From NCBI RefSeq assembly GCF_008831285.2, contig NC_045145.1, forward strand, positions 24,366,802 to 24,430,801: DNA of 64,000 nt, read 5' to 3'. Numbering within the stretch: position 1 is the stretch's first letter; each line of letters starts with the position of its first letter. This document shows, one piece after another, positions 47,652 through 59,532 of this stretch. Both the position numbers and the translations under genes were made by a program. The notes beneath the pieces are model-generated. The model did not search any database. It was not told the DNA's origin and was given only the letters and a program-made list of their open reading frames with translations. Source of the stretch: Nymphaea colorata. Lineage: Eukaryota > Streptophyta > Magnoliopsida > Nymphaeales > Nymphaeaceae.

Positions 47652-48818
47652 ATATGCCAGAGGGAGAAGTATGAGGCAGTCAGGCCTCCGGGCACCTAGT
47701 TCCCCTACCTATTCCTACACACCCATGGAGAGATGTCTCTATGGATTTTATAGAGGCAATGCCTAAGTCAGAGGGGAAAGAGTCAGTCATGGTGGTAGTT
47801 GACAGACTGACGAAATATGTTCACTTTGTGCCCTTACCTCGCCTATATCAGGGTCCCCTCGTTGCTGCAGCCTAAGACGATCATGTTGGGAAGCTTCATG
47901 GAATGCCCAACACCATCGTGAGTGACCGGGACTCTATTTTCTTGGCAGCCTTTGGCAAGAGTACATGCGACTGGCAGGTACCTCCATACATTTTAGCACT
48001 GCACACCATCCTCAGACAGATGGACAGAATGAGGTAGTGAATCGTACATTGGAGACGTACCTCAGATGTTATGCAGGGGCACGACCCAACACTTGGGTCA
48101 GACATATATCGTGGGCTGAGTGGTCCTATAACACTAGCATCCATTCAAGCACAGGAGTCACACCGTATGAGGCAGTGTATGGTTTTCCACCTCCCACTAT
48201 TCCTCGGTATGAAGAAGGGACAGCCATGGACGATGAATTGGATAGCACCTTACGAACTCGTGAAGAGATTCTGGAATCTCTTAAGCAGAACATCGCTAAG
48301 GCCCAAACTCGTATGCAACAGTTCTACAATAAGGGACGAAAAGATAGAGAGTTCAGTGTGGGAGACTATGTATGGCTGAAGCGACTCCCTTTCAAACAGA
48401 AGTCCTTATTGGGGCAGCCCTATTCTAAACTCTTTCCCAAGTATTATGGTCCATACCAAGTACTTCAAAGAATAGGGAAGGCTGCTTATCGGCATCTCCT
48501 TACCACCGGCTGCCCAAGTTCATCCGGTTTTTCACGTGACACGGTTGAAGCCACACCACGGTTCTCTCCCTGGGAACATTGAGCACATCCCGAACCAGCA
48601 GCCCACTCCATATCGGATCTTGAAGCATCGATATGATTTGAGAGATGGTAGGCAACGGCATGAGGTTTTGATTGAGTGGGAAGGTCCAGACGGAGGTACC
48701 TCTTGGGAGGACTTGGAACAGATTCGTCTTCGTTTCCCTACGTCACGAGCCTGGGGACTTCGTCTCCGTTTTCCTATGCCACGAGCTGTGGACAAGCTCG
48801 ATCTGAGGAGGGTGAGAT
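47652..48818 (+). pseudogene. gypsy integrase and chromodomain, copy 2, with stops and frameshifts
   Basis: Compared base by base with copy 1 there is a one-base loss in CCTCCGGGC (about 47690), the common TAA at 47873-47875, a one-base loss in GCAGCCTTTGGCAAG (about 47952), and a one-base gain in TTATCGGCATCTCC (about 48490). The integrase motif HHPQTDGQNEVVNRTLE and the chromodomain segment (HRYDLRDGRQRHEVLIEWEG, 48627-48686) are still readable. It cannot give a functional integrase. Confidence 0.92.
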
Positions 48819-51735
48819 TGATACGAGCCTTCCTAGAACTCGTGCTCCCCATGTTGGCACCTCTGCAGAAGGCGCTCGTATTGGTAGGGAGGCTAACTTT
48901 TCTTGTCTTGAGTTTGGCGGAAAACAGGTGGAGCCAAGCCGGCTGCACATGGAAGACCTAGGTGGGTTCAACCTAGGAGACCTAGACCCGCCCGGTCTGG
49001 GTGTGAAAGGCCCAAGCGCACCTAGCTTGGATGAAGAAGACCCGGACCCACTTAGTCCGGAAGAGGATGACCTAGGCACGTCTGGCCTAGATGATGGTGG
49101 GCTCGGCTTGGAGAGGAGCATATGTGATCCGGGCATGGATCAAGAGCAGTGGGCTCGGACCCACTTGGAGAATCAAGTTGACGAAGCTCGGGCGGACCCG
49201 GGCGAGGTGGGGCCTTTGGCCCAATTCAGATTTGAACTTTTTATTTGAGTTAATTTGCTTATGTACCGTTTTCTTTATTAGACTCGATTTGCTTTTCGTC
49301 TCATCTCGAGACACAACTTGGAACCGGTTCGGGCACTTGTATTTAAGCCCAAAACCGAGACACTTAATCATTATCGTTTAATCAAATTGAAGTTTTCTCT
49401 CTCTCCGTGTGAAGAGTCCCTTGGGCCTTAGGTCGTGGCTTCCATGGAAGCACTACATTGCAATGCTCACCAAGCCGTGAGATTAGTGGAGATTCAAGCT
49501 CCGTTAATGGCCGTCGGGCTGCCATTGACAACTTGGATTGCAGCGTTCCGAACCAAGAGATCCTTGGATAGGCAGTCGTGCCTTCTCCTTGATCACGAAG
49601 GAGTTGAGAGGTGGATGCACTAGAGGAAGTTGAAGGAGGTGCCGCCCGTGGTTCTGGCCCGTCTTCTTCAACATCGACATCCGGCGAGATCCTCATCATG
49701 AGCTAAGTATTCTAATCTTCTTAGTACTTGGTGGATGAGATCTCGGTTCTCCCTTAACCACAACATCAACGCAGGCCCAAGCCTTGCATTCGGGGGATAA
49801 ATTCCTCGTCTAACTAGGTCTGGACCAGCGGCATCGCGTGGAGAAGAAGACCTACCTTGGAGACAATTGAGGACGATCAGGAGCATCCGGCTGGAGTTCT
49901 TCCAGCAGCCTAAATCCTGGTAATATTATGTTGAATCTGAGATAGGTGAGGCGTCCCTAGTCTCTATACGAGTTCTGGATCAAAAGGAGAAGGCTAGGGC
50001 GAGGAAGGAGAAAGTCCGCGGAAGGAAAGAGTGCCATCGCGGAGGGAAAGAAGGAGAAGCGCGGAAGGGGCGACTCTCGGATTTCTGAAGGCGCGTCAGA
50101 AACCACTTCTGCTAAAACAGCTGTATTTGGAGATTTACTGGGATTTGTGAGGCGATCTATAGCTTGTTGGAAAGCTCTCATCCTCAGGTACAACATACTA
50201 AAATTTCAGCCCGATCGGACCAGGGCGCACCAGTCAAATCTGCCGCTGAAGTTAGCTGTTTCCCCCGCCGCCGCTCAGGCGCAGTCCGCCGCAGAACCGC
50301 CACTTGCAGAGGCTGTTTCCGGCGATTCCGGTGGAATTTTCAGGCGATCCATATACCGTTGGATTCGTAATTAAAAGTTCTACAACATATCCAAAAATCA
50401 AGGTATTTGGACTTCATTGGCTAGTGAATCATCCACTACAAGTTCTGGACGTTGAAGGACTGCTTGCCGGTTTTCATGGAGTAGATCAGACTTCCGGTTA
50501 ATTTTCCGGCCAGCTCCGGGGACTTCCAGCCAAAACCAACTTTTGGGTAATTAGTTCCAAGTCTGCCCTTGCTATATCTTGATTTTACTTGAATTATTTC
50601 GTGTTTAGCAAGGTCAAATGCGGTCAAACATTTGGCGACGGAAGTGGAAGGACACTTGTGGTATTTGGAACGGGCGCCAAGTGTCCCTTGCACCAAGGAG
50701 GAAGGTGGCCCTTTCCTAATCCGTCCCTACTGATTAGGGAAAGGAGGATTTGGCGCGATTTGGGTACATTGTACCTAGACACTTACCTAAGTGAGCAGGT
50801 CGAGTGGCGTCCTAGGAACGTGCCACGTGGAAAAGGAAATCTCGTCCTCCCTTGTGCGAAATCTCTTTCCTATTTCTCCTCCAACGAGATAGGAAAGGGG
50901 TGGAGATTGCGGTTGGATACATTGTATCTAGGCGCCTTCTATTGAGGGCAGAATCTCGTCAATCTTGCGGGGATCTTGCCTATTTCCTCTCCAACGAAAT
51001 AGGAAAGACTAGCTCGTGGAGGCTAGGTGCATTGTACCTAGACGTTTCCTAATCAAGGCAAGATCTCGGTGCATCCTTGGGGGATTCTCATGCACGAATG
51101 AAGGGGATTTCCTCCACGATCTTAGGAGGCGATTTGCACCACATTTGGGAAGCCTCTTCATCCCAGCTCGTGTGAAGAGGAAGGAGCTCACTTGGAGAAG
51201 GCGTGAGTCAAGCTAGGAGCTGAGAACGTCAAGGAAGAACCGGCCGGATTCCGTCTAACATACCTCGTGGGATTCCACATCCGCCAAAGAAGAAGGAAGG
51301 AGAAGGAGTGTAACTTGAGGATTGCCTCAACGTCTGCCGGCGCACCGGCGATCGCCTCCCCTCTCAATACAAAAGACCGGGGTTGAATTGGTCTTACGGG
51401 TGAAGGCTTTCCTCATCTCGAAGTTGATTTTCCGTTAAACTTCTATATATTGATACTTGCTGGATTTGTTTTCCAATCTTCATTCTAGCAAGAAGGACGT
51501 GTGGCTCAACCTCTACCCGTGGGAGATTGCAGCCCAAGGAGAGAAGGGACCGCACTCGTCGGGCGAAATCGACGATAGCTTCCCCCAATCGACAGTCCGT
51601 TCACTCTTGGGGTCGATTGGAAATCCGGTGAAGATATTCTCTTCTCTTTTACGTTCAATCCTAGATAGAACTTGATCCTCTCTTGTTCTTGTAATTCTAT
51701 CTAAGGACTTTGGCGACCGGAGTAGGAGTGGAGCT
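48819..51735 (+). repeat. 3' LTR of gypsy copy 2, truncated by the gap
   Basis: Matches the first 2.9 kb of 40146-43612 with scattered substitutions and small indels. The remaining 0.55 kb or so would fall in or beyond the N run, but the sequence after the gap is unrelated. Confidence 0.9.
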
Positions 51736-51835
51736 NNNNNNNNNNNNNNNNNNNNNNNNNNNNNNNNNNNNNNNNNNNNNNNNNNNNNNNNNNNNNNNNN
51801 NNNNNNNNNNNNNNNNNNNNNNNNNNNNNNNNNNN
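51736..51835. other. Assembly gap (100 N)
   Basis: A run of exactly 100 N, the usual placeholder for a scaffold gap of unknown size. The true distance between the gypsy LTR and 51836 is unknown. Confidence 0.99.
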
Positions 51836-52200
51836 ACATTAATCATGAAAGATTTGTAAGACAAACAAAAAAGGAATGGTGCCAACTATTATGACAAGTG
51901 AGATTGCACAACCTAGAGTTACTAAAACAACAATTTTTCTCAATTAATTAAAAAAAAAGAGATTCATTTTCATATTTCACCTAACTTCTTATTTGGTCAC
52001 CTACCATATGATTCTTTCCAAAAGTATCATATACTAAGTACTATAAATCACCCATTACTTCACATTGATGACCATCCAAATCAATGTTCTTCCACTTTAC
52101 TACACATTAATCTAAAATGTTCAAAGCCACGTGTATGAGTTCCACAACTCAATGTATGGCTCGCCTTGTTTGTGCTGCATATATATCATCATGTTTAGTT
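51836..52200. repeat. Direct repeat, copy 1 (partner 59140-59500)
   Basis: Starts ACATTAATCATGAAAGA and contains TTGGTCACCTA, TGACCATCCAAA and TTCAAAGCCAC(G/A)TGTATG in the same order as 59140-59500. I estimate roughly 75-80% identity by eye. The 5' part may continue into the gap. Confidence 0.8.
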
Positions 52201-52867
52201 ATGGTTTGTTGGGTGAAGGAAAAAGGCATCCTGCGGAGCACTTTATGAAGCCATCATGGTGGTTAATGACTTCCTCTTATCTCATTCACTATGCCTTGTT
52301 CCTTTTGAGATTTAACCGGTGGTTCAACTCCAAAGTAACAAAAGCTGGCATATAGGTCTTGAAAATTTCATGTTTTTACTATTCCATTATTTCACAATGT
52401 TTTTTTTTTTTTTTAAGGGTGGTTAGTTAATTCCACTACCCCTAAGAGAGGCCATAGCCCCCTCCCCCTTGTCCGCCCCCTTGGGTTTTCAGGGAGCATG
52501 CTTCGGGACCTTCTACAGTCTAGAGATAGAGCGCACTAGGACGTGACAGTGACCATTCCAAGACTCAAAACTGAGTCCTTAGAGGAGCCAGACGACTGTG
52601 CTGCTCAATATGCTACCACCACTCAGGGTAATTCACAATGGTTTTTAATTTGTTCTAATTAGATAGAAAATGATAACAAAGCAAAGTATATATGGATGTA
52701 TATTGATAAAATAAAAAAATGGTTATTCACTTAGAAGTGATTCAGGTCTCAAAGCCATATCGACCAGACCTCCCCGTTGTTTCTTCCTATCACCATAAAT
52801 TACATTGTTATGCCAATTTTGTGAGCTTTTCTGCTTTATAAACTCTTAACTCTCTCTCTCTCTGTGG
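52201..52867. other. Gene-free stretch before the foldback cluster
   Basis: It includes a GC-richer segment (52440-52625: GGTGGTTAGTTAATTCC to ATGCTACCACCACTCAGGG) of a kind seen in dispersed plant repeats. I cannot assign it to a family. A CT tract lies at 52849-52862. Confidence 0.4.
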
Positions 52868-53619
52868 GTTGATACTGTAGGTGCTGATGGAATTCTCCAG
52901 ACACATCTCCTCCACCATTTTTTAAATGATGATGAAGTGATGAAGCCCTAGATCTCTATGTCCACCTCAGAGTTCAGTAGCAACCCACATAGTGCTGGTG
53001 TGGGCCACTGCCCACACAATACCTGCATTAGCTTCGTATTAAAGCCTCTTAACCAAAAAATTCTATCTCACCACTGCTCATATTTAATATCTACGATGCA
53101 ATGACTTGTCCCCTTGAAGGTGGGGGAACCAGATTCTCCATATTACCGACATGATCTTGGGCAAACCTAACCCTAGACTTCCTGCGGTTTAGAATAAAAC
53201 TGAGGAAACTTTAAGTGGTTTCTTACAAAGAGAGCTGTTTCAGTGCCTTTTTTGGGATTTGTGATGGAGAAAACGACTTCCAGAGGAAGGATCTGTCACA
53301 CCATCAAATTGAGCACTCAACAAATGATGGAGAGACCCAGGTGGTGGCCTACACACCGACCGCTTGAAGGCTCCTCAATCGAATTCTGAACTACACGATG
53401 TCCAGGGTTAGGGTTTTCCCACGACTGCCAGCAAGTTTAATGTGGCAGAAATATGGAGAATCTGGTGGTAAACCTTCGAGGTGATGGGTCTTTACATCAT
53501 AGCCATTGAACAGAGAGATCTAGGGCTTCATTTTCTTCATGATCCTCTTCATCATCATCTTTTTTAGATGATCCAGTGGTTCAATTCGGAGAATTCCGTC
53601 ATCATGTAAGGACTCAACC
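52868..53619. repeat. Foldback structure 1 (arms about 230-320 bases)
   Basis: The left arm 52868-53190 and right arm 53388-53619 are inverted copies: GATGGAATTCTCC, GATGATGAAG, GAAGCCCTAGATCTCT, CAGATTCTCCATATT and AACCCTA occur in the left arm and, reversed, in the right. The left arm has a 90-base insertion. The central part is 53191-53387. No coding frame. Confidence 0.8.
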
Positions 53620-53656
53620 AAAGAGAAGAGGAGGTGTTAAATGAGAGTGGATTCCG

Positions 53657-56380
53657 CAACTTGCTTGTCAAGACTGGGCTTGACATGAATAAGAAATAAG
53701 ATGCTGACATTGTATTTTACAATGTTAATATAGACATCATATGAAATGACACAATCGCCCAACTGAAGGTGGAAATCAAATAAAGAAATGAAAGCTAATT
53801 TGGCAACTTGTTAGTCCCGGGATGATTAGACTTCCCATGAACAAGAAATAATTAAGCTGCTGCCATTATGTTTTACAATGTTAATCTAGAACATTAGATA
53901 AAATAATACAGTTGCCAACTCAAGGCAGAAATTGAGTAGGCCAGAAATGAGAGTGAAATTGGCAACAATGCTCATATAAGAAGGTTATTTAATTGTAAAA
54001 GAATCAAGCTGAAGCAGCGCTCGGCTTAGCTTTATGATCTCTCATGAGTGGTGGTCATTGGTCGGAGCTACATGAGAATCAACTCCCCTTGTGCCAATAA
54101 GCATATCTCTGTTTGCATGCACATGCTTCATGCGCCAGTTTTATTAGCAGAACAAGTTGGAGCTGCACTTTTAGTGATCCAGATTGGATACTAGGACCAG
54201 CTGAGGTTGCAAAGGGACCAACTTAAATGCGCCATTGTCACTATAGTAAACTGATGCTTGGTGAGCCAGCAAATTTAACTTGTCCATAAGACTAAAGTGG
54301 CTTCGTTTTACATGGAATTAATTTCCCCCATGCTTCACTTATCTCACTAATGATCCATTAAAGTGATTTACTTCTCAAACCCACTTCATGTTCTTTAATT
54401 CTAAACAAAAAAGGATTTGTTCAATTACTCATAAAGTAAATTTCCCAATCTAAAAAGCAAAGTCCATAGAGTAAAAAAAAATATTCCAACAAATAAATAA
54501 AGAAGAGGTGGTATTATACCAGCTTGCATCTGAGGGAGGGAGCAAAACCTGAAATTGATGAGGAGCCAGGTCCTAAAATCGAATCTGGATCTGTTAAACT
54601 GGAGCTCCAAGGATGATTGATCCATATTCGATCCTGGATTCAGTGATGGAAAGGAATTCTGGAACTATTCAGCTCTACAAAGAATTTGCCCTGCCGGTTT
54701 TTACCTGGCTTGTAAGGGAAGGCTCCTCAAGATAGAATGAAAAAATGGGCGATTGCATGAAAGAATGAAAGCAATATTCAATAACACAACAATCAAACGA
54801 AAGCACCAAGAGAACTAGCAATTTGTATTATTTTGTATGGCTGATCACCATTACTTTCTTCTGCGGTTGAGTATCTCTGTTGATTCTTTGTAGCCAGCAT
54901 TCTGTCAAGGAGCTTGTGGTTGCAGAATAGAAACTAATAAATGGAATAATGAACTGTTCATGTACTTCCCCTCTGCCTCCAGATATTTCAGAATTGAGGA
55001 GTTTCAAAAGTGGACATCACACAGCCAGATAGACATAGAAAGCCATATCAGAGAGACAATCTTTTTAATTATAGACTTCCTTTCTGGTATTCTTTTCTTC
55101 TTAAATCTGTCCAAAGTGTGGGAGGTTTTTTGTTTTTTTTTCTTTCCTTTCAACTATCTTCTTAGTCCGTCCACTGCTTTCCTTTGTCGTCTTTGTACTT
55201 AATCAAGAAGCAGCCTGCAACTACATAGAAAGAGATATAGGGAGGTAGAAAGGAAGTACATGAACAGTTCATTATTCCATTCAATCTTTTTTGTTCTATA
55301 ACAGTAAAAAACATGACAGAATGCTGGCTATAGAAAATCGACAAAGAATATGTACTCAAAAGAAAGCGATGGTGAGCCATACAAAATATATAAATTGCTA
55401 ATTTTCTTGGCATACGCTTTCATTTGATTGTTGTGTTATTGAAGATTGATTCATTATTTCAAACAATTGGGTAATAATTAATCAGTTGGGTTGGGGGTGT
55501 TTGAAATAGGTTGGTCCAATGTCAGAATGTTATTTTTTTCGAAAATGAATTTCTATATTGAATTTGCTTGTAAAATTGGAAATTTACTTTTGATTGAAAA
55601 AAATTTCTTTCTTTCTTTTTTTAAGAATTAAAGAATTCATGAAGTGGGTATGAGAAGTCAAACACTTTAAGTGAAATGTCTCATTAGCAGGGTAACTGAA
55701 GTATAAGGGAAATTAATTCCACGTAAAATGAAGCACTTTAGTGTCACGACATGTGAAACTTGATTACCCACCAAGTACAAGTTTACTATATCGACATCTA
55801 TCCACATTTTAGTTGGTCCATTTGAAAATTGTTCAGCTAAATAAATGTATTTTATTCTTTGCTAAAAACTGGCGCAGGAAGCATGGGCTTGAAGACCAAG
55901 GTAAGCTTAATGGCAGATATCAACACCTGCTGCAGACTACCTAGAACTGGTGATGAGAGATCATACAGCTAAGCTGAGTCTAGCTTAAGCTTTGTTCCTT
56001 TTCAATTAAATAACCTTCTTAAACTATTCGATTTTTGCTTTCAGTGGGACGACTGCATTCTTTTATCTGATGTTTAGATTAACATTGCAAAACACACTGA
56101 AGCAGCTTAGTTACTTCTTGTTCATGAGAAGTCTAGTCATTGCTGGAAACAAGTTGCAAAATTTGCTCTCATTTCTTTGTTCAATTTCCACCTTCGGGTG
56201 ATTTTATTGTTTCATATGATGTTTTAGATTAACATTTTAAAACACAATGACAAACACAATCATTGGACTCTTAAGTTGCCAAATTCCCTATCATTTTTCC
56301 TATTTGATTTCTAATTATGTTGGGCGTTTGTATCATTTCATCTGTTGCTTTAGATTAACAATTGTAAAACACAAACAGCT
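53657..56380. repeat. Foldback structure 2 (arms about 1.2-1.3 kb)
   Basis: Left arm 53657-54985, right arm about 55233-56380, loop about 250 bases. Matching inverted words include GGAATAATGAACTGTTCATG then TACTTCC (54943 and 55257), ATAACACAACAATCAAA (54781 and 55421), TGGAATTAATTTCCC (54312 and 55711), AAGAAGGTTATTTAATTG (53979 and 56006) and AAGAAATAATTAAGCTGCTG (53846, reversed near 56104). The outer ends consist of tandem units of about 110-165 bases (two left, about three right). No transposase is recognisable, so it is a non-autonomous foldback-type element or palindromic duplication. Confidence 0.8.
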
Positions 56381-56435
56381 TAATTTTTCCCTCGCTAAGA
56401 GTAAAACTTGTCTTTGATTAACAATTTTGTCTTTA

Positions 56436-57072
56436 TTATGTTGCCACAACATTTGAAGAATTAGTTGAGCTTTTGGGGTTTCCTTTTCCTTACTTTGTTA
56501 ATCCTAACATCAACTTGAAAAGAGCACTTCTTGTCAAATCAATAGTTGGAATGAAATGAAAAATTGAAGTATGTGGATAGATTTGTCAACCATGGCCCAA
56601 ATTCACTTCATGTATAGGCACACTAGAACGTTAAACAAATGCACGTAACTAAAGATTAACCTTAAAAAACATGGTTTTAACTTCTATGCTCTCTTCTTGT
56701 GGCTTTCATCACAATTCACAATAGCAAGCAACATTTGACAAAATTCCAAAGCTTGCAAGTGGAATTTTGTCAAATTTTGCTTGCTATTGTGAATTGTGAT
56801 GAAAGCCACAAGAAGAGGCAAAGAAGTTAAAACAAAGTTTTTTAAGGTAATCTTTAGGACGTGGATTTGTTTAACGTCTAGTGTGCCTATATGCGGAGTG
56901 GCTTTGCGGCCATGGTTGATAAATCCATCTACATACTTCAATTTGTTATTTCCTTCCAACTATTGATTTGTCAAGAAGGAAGTGCTTTATTTTAAGTTGA
57001 TGTTAGCATTAACGAAGTAAGCAAAGGAAATTCCAAAAGCTCTACTGACTCTCAAATATTGTGGCAACATTA
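56436..57072. repeat. Foldback structure 3 (arms about 313 bases, 11-base loop)
   Basis: The left arm 56436-56748 begins TTATGTTGCCACAACATTTG and ends TTTGACAAAATTCCA. The right arm 56760-57072 is its reverse complement at about 85%, nearly perfect over the innermost 70 bases. Loop AAGCTTGCAAG. It adjoins structure 2, and their border sequences (AGATTAACA...TAAAACACAA) are related. Confidence 0.88.
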
Positions 57073-59139
57073 ATAAACACAAACAACTGTAAAACTCTTG
57101 CTAAGGGTTGACTTCTCTCTTAGGTTAATTTTCTCATAATTTATGAAACATAGCTTCAGTAAGTTGTCATCTTCATTTGAGGGAACTACAAAACAGAAGC
57201 AAAAGTACCAACTACAGTGATCTTAAGACAAATTGCTAATGTAACTATGAAATTTCAACTAGTCGAATTAATCTTTTTCTTGGTCAATGAAAGCCAACTG
57301 TTGCAATCAGCATCACCACTTGCGTCGAATCATCATTAACCATTTGGAACAAAAATAAAGATTCACAAACAGGAAAAGAAGAGGACAAATTAAAGGTGGA
57401 AGCAACCTGTGGTTTTGCCAATACAATTGAAAATGGAAAGCAGAACTTCAAAGAAGAAGTAGAAAACCAAAGAGTAATAAGAGCGAAGAACTAGCATGTT
57501 GAACCACTAATCCACTTTAATAAACCTCTGAAAGCTTTACAAAATCACTGGTTTGGAATCTCAAGATTTGCATAAATAGAGAAGAAGTGAATACAGTGGG
57601 GGAATGACTGGCAGTCTGGAACTTCTTCCTAGTTTTTTCTTTTGAGATGGTAGTTAGTGGGGATCTGATGATGTAGGGAAGGAGCTGCTATTTTTTCATT
57701 CCATCCACCACCAGGGAAAAAAATCAAGTGTCTCCAAGTCTTTCATTGAAAGATTCTTTCACTGACAGCCAGAAGGAAAACAAAGGTGGTGGACGGTAAT
57801 GGTGAAAGATGGCTCGTGTACAATCTAAGCCTGCTGCATAAAATTGCTTTGGGTTCACATGGTCCATTTGTCAAAACCCATGGGCAGGGCAAGCAATTGA
57901 GGATGTATATATACTCTCCCTCTCTCTCTACCACCACGAAATCTTGGCTAGCAGATCAAAGCTTCACTCAACTGTGGCTTAGGCCTACTGGTCGTTTCTT
58001 TCTATATGAGACACAAATTCTATCCCCTTCATTTAAAGTAGCTAAGGTGTACTCAAAGTCTTCTTCCCAGGAGTTAGAGGGGTTGCCTCCCGGTACTTCT
58101 TACCCTGTGATTCATCAACGGCTGTAAGCTGATAATGACGAGACTAGCCAGCAACTTACTGTGACTCAACAAAGCCTTGCTTTATCTATGAGTTCGAATC
58201 CGAGCATGCGAATATCCAAAAGAACAGATATGATTATGAGTTTATCCCATTCGAATTTGATCCTTTGACATCCCTACAATGTATTGTTGGAATCAATGGT
58301 TGCAACAAACAGTTCAGAATTTATAAAAGGCAAGGCATGAGGTATTTGCCCCTACATATGGTTAAGAACAAGACTATAATTAGGAGTTGCAAATCCTGCA
58401 AAGGGGGTCTTTAAGTCTCTTGTTGATCCTTTGGCCTAACCTTTGGGCTAGTATTCAATCACTTGTTTTTTTTTTTTTTAAGGATGTATTTTATTTTTCA
58501 TTTTTATTAATAAAAAGGAAGCTTGCCATCTCCCAACAGCTCTGCATCTGAACAGTCTTAACCTAAAAAAATAAACTTGTCAAGATAAAAAAAGGTAAGG
58601 ACGGATTTTAAAACTTAAAAAAGGATAAATATCCGCAATAGTGAGGAGAATTATGAGGGAACATATGGCCTCGCATTTACCAATACATGTTATTTCTGAA
58701 CCAAAAAGGAGGGCATTTTTATTTCCCTTGGAAAATTAAATGCAAGACTTAACACATTTACCAAATTGAGAAGTTCTCATTTTTCAAGTTGATTTGTTTC
58801 AATGCAATCATGGTAGCATTACATTTGCTTTTAGTATAAACATATCAATTATTGAAGTTTTTTGTTATTTATTAGTTAAATTGACCATGTGTTTTCTACT
58901 TGGTGGCACGGGGCGTCATGCCCAACCATTTGGGTAGGTACTTACCCATGACTAGAAAGAAAATATCCACCAAGGATTCAATTTTATCATCTTTCCCTTT
59001 TGCTTTTCAAGTATTCCAACTATATGACAACATTTTTCTTAGTATATACAATCCTACCAATCAATTTTTGCTTTGTAAAGAAGGGAAAAAAATCTTTATA
59101 AACTTTGCCCACATAAATAATCAAATTTGACACTCATTA
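57073..59139. other. Gene-free stretch between foldback structures 3 and 4
   Basis: AT-rich. A 113-codon open frame at 57786-58127 (starts MVDGNGERWLVYN, ends SYPVIHQRL) has no family I recognise and no splice or promoter context. GACATCCCTACAATG at 58268 resembles the end of the hAT-like MITEs elsewhere in the window. A poly-T/A stretch is at 58467-58515. Confidence 0.45.
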
Positions 59140-59500
59140 ACATTAATCATGAAAGATTGGAAAAACAAATTAAAAAATGGATAGTATCGATTGTCATAAT
59201 AAGTGAAGATGATACAATCCAAAGTTTAAAATTTTTCTCTATTTCAAAAGAAAGAAAAAAAAAGATTTATTTTCATATTTTCCCCCATTTCTGATTTGGT
59301 CACCTAACATTAATGAAAGTTTCCTAAAAGTACCATATATTATGTACTGTAAAGCTCTCATTGCTTCACATTGGTGACCATCCAAAGACATGTTCTTCAA
59401 CCTTAGTACTATACATTCTTGAATGTTCAAAGCCACATGTATGTGTTCCAAAACTCATTGTACAACTCTCCTTGCTTGTGTTGTTATGCATTGCTCTTCA
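59140..59500. repeat. Direct repeat, copy 2 (partner 51836-52200)
   Basis: Starts ACATTAATCATGAAAGATTGG. Same order of words as copy 1, in the same orientation, 7.3 kb away, and directly next to foldback structure 4. Confidence 0.8.
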
Positions 59501-59532
59501 CTATTTTTGTGTTTTCACTTTTCAGTATGACG

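Larger units (their letters stand above)
43613..51735 (+). mobile_element. Ty3/gypsy chromovirus copy 2, full internal region, 3' LTR cut by the gap
   Basis: Primer-binding site TGGTATCAGAGC at 43615-43626, gag, protease, RT, RNase H, integrase, chromodomain, then a 3' LTR from 48819 that is interrupted by N at 51736 after about 2.9 kb. Compared with copy 1 it carries extra stops and indels in pol. With the shared LTR this forms an LTR-internal-LTR unit joined to a truncated internal region. Confidence 0.93.

Noticed and set aside
57786-58127. 113-codon open frame
   Set aside because: No recognised family and no supporting context; length possible by chance.
58143-58206. tRNA-like A and B boxes (TAGCCAGCAAC and AGTTCGAATCC)
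   Set aside because: No cloverleaf can be formed; at most a decayed SINE head. A similar GGTTCGTATCC at 1990 was rejected for the same reason.
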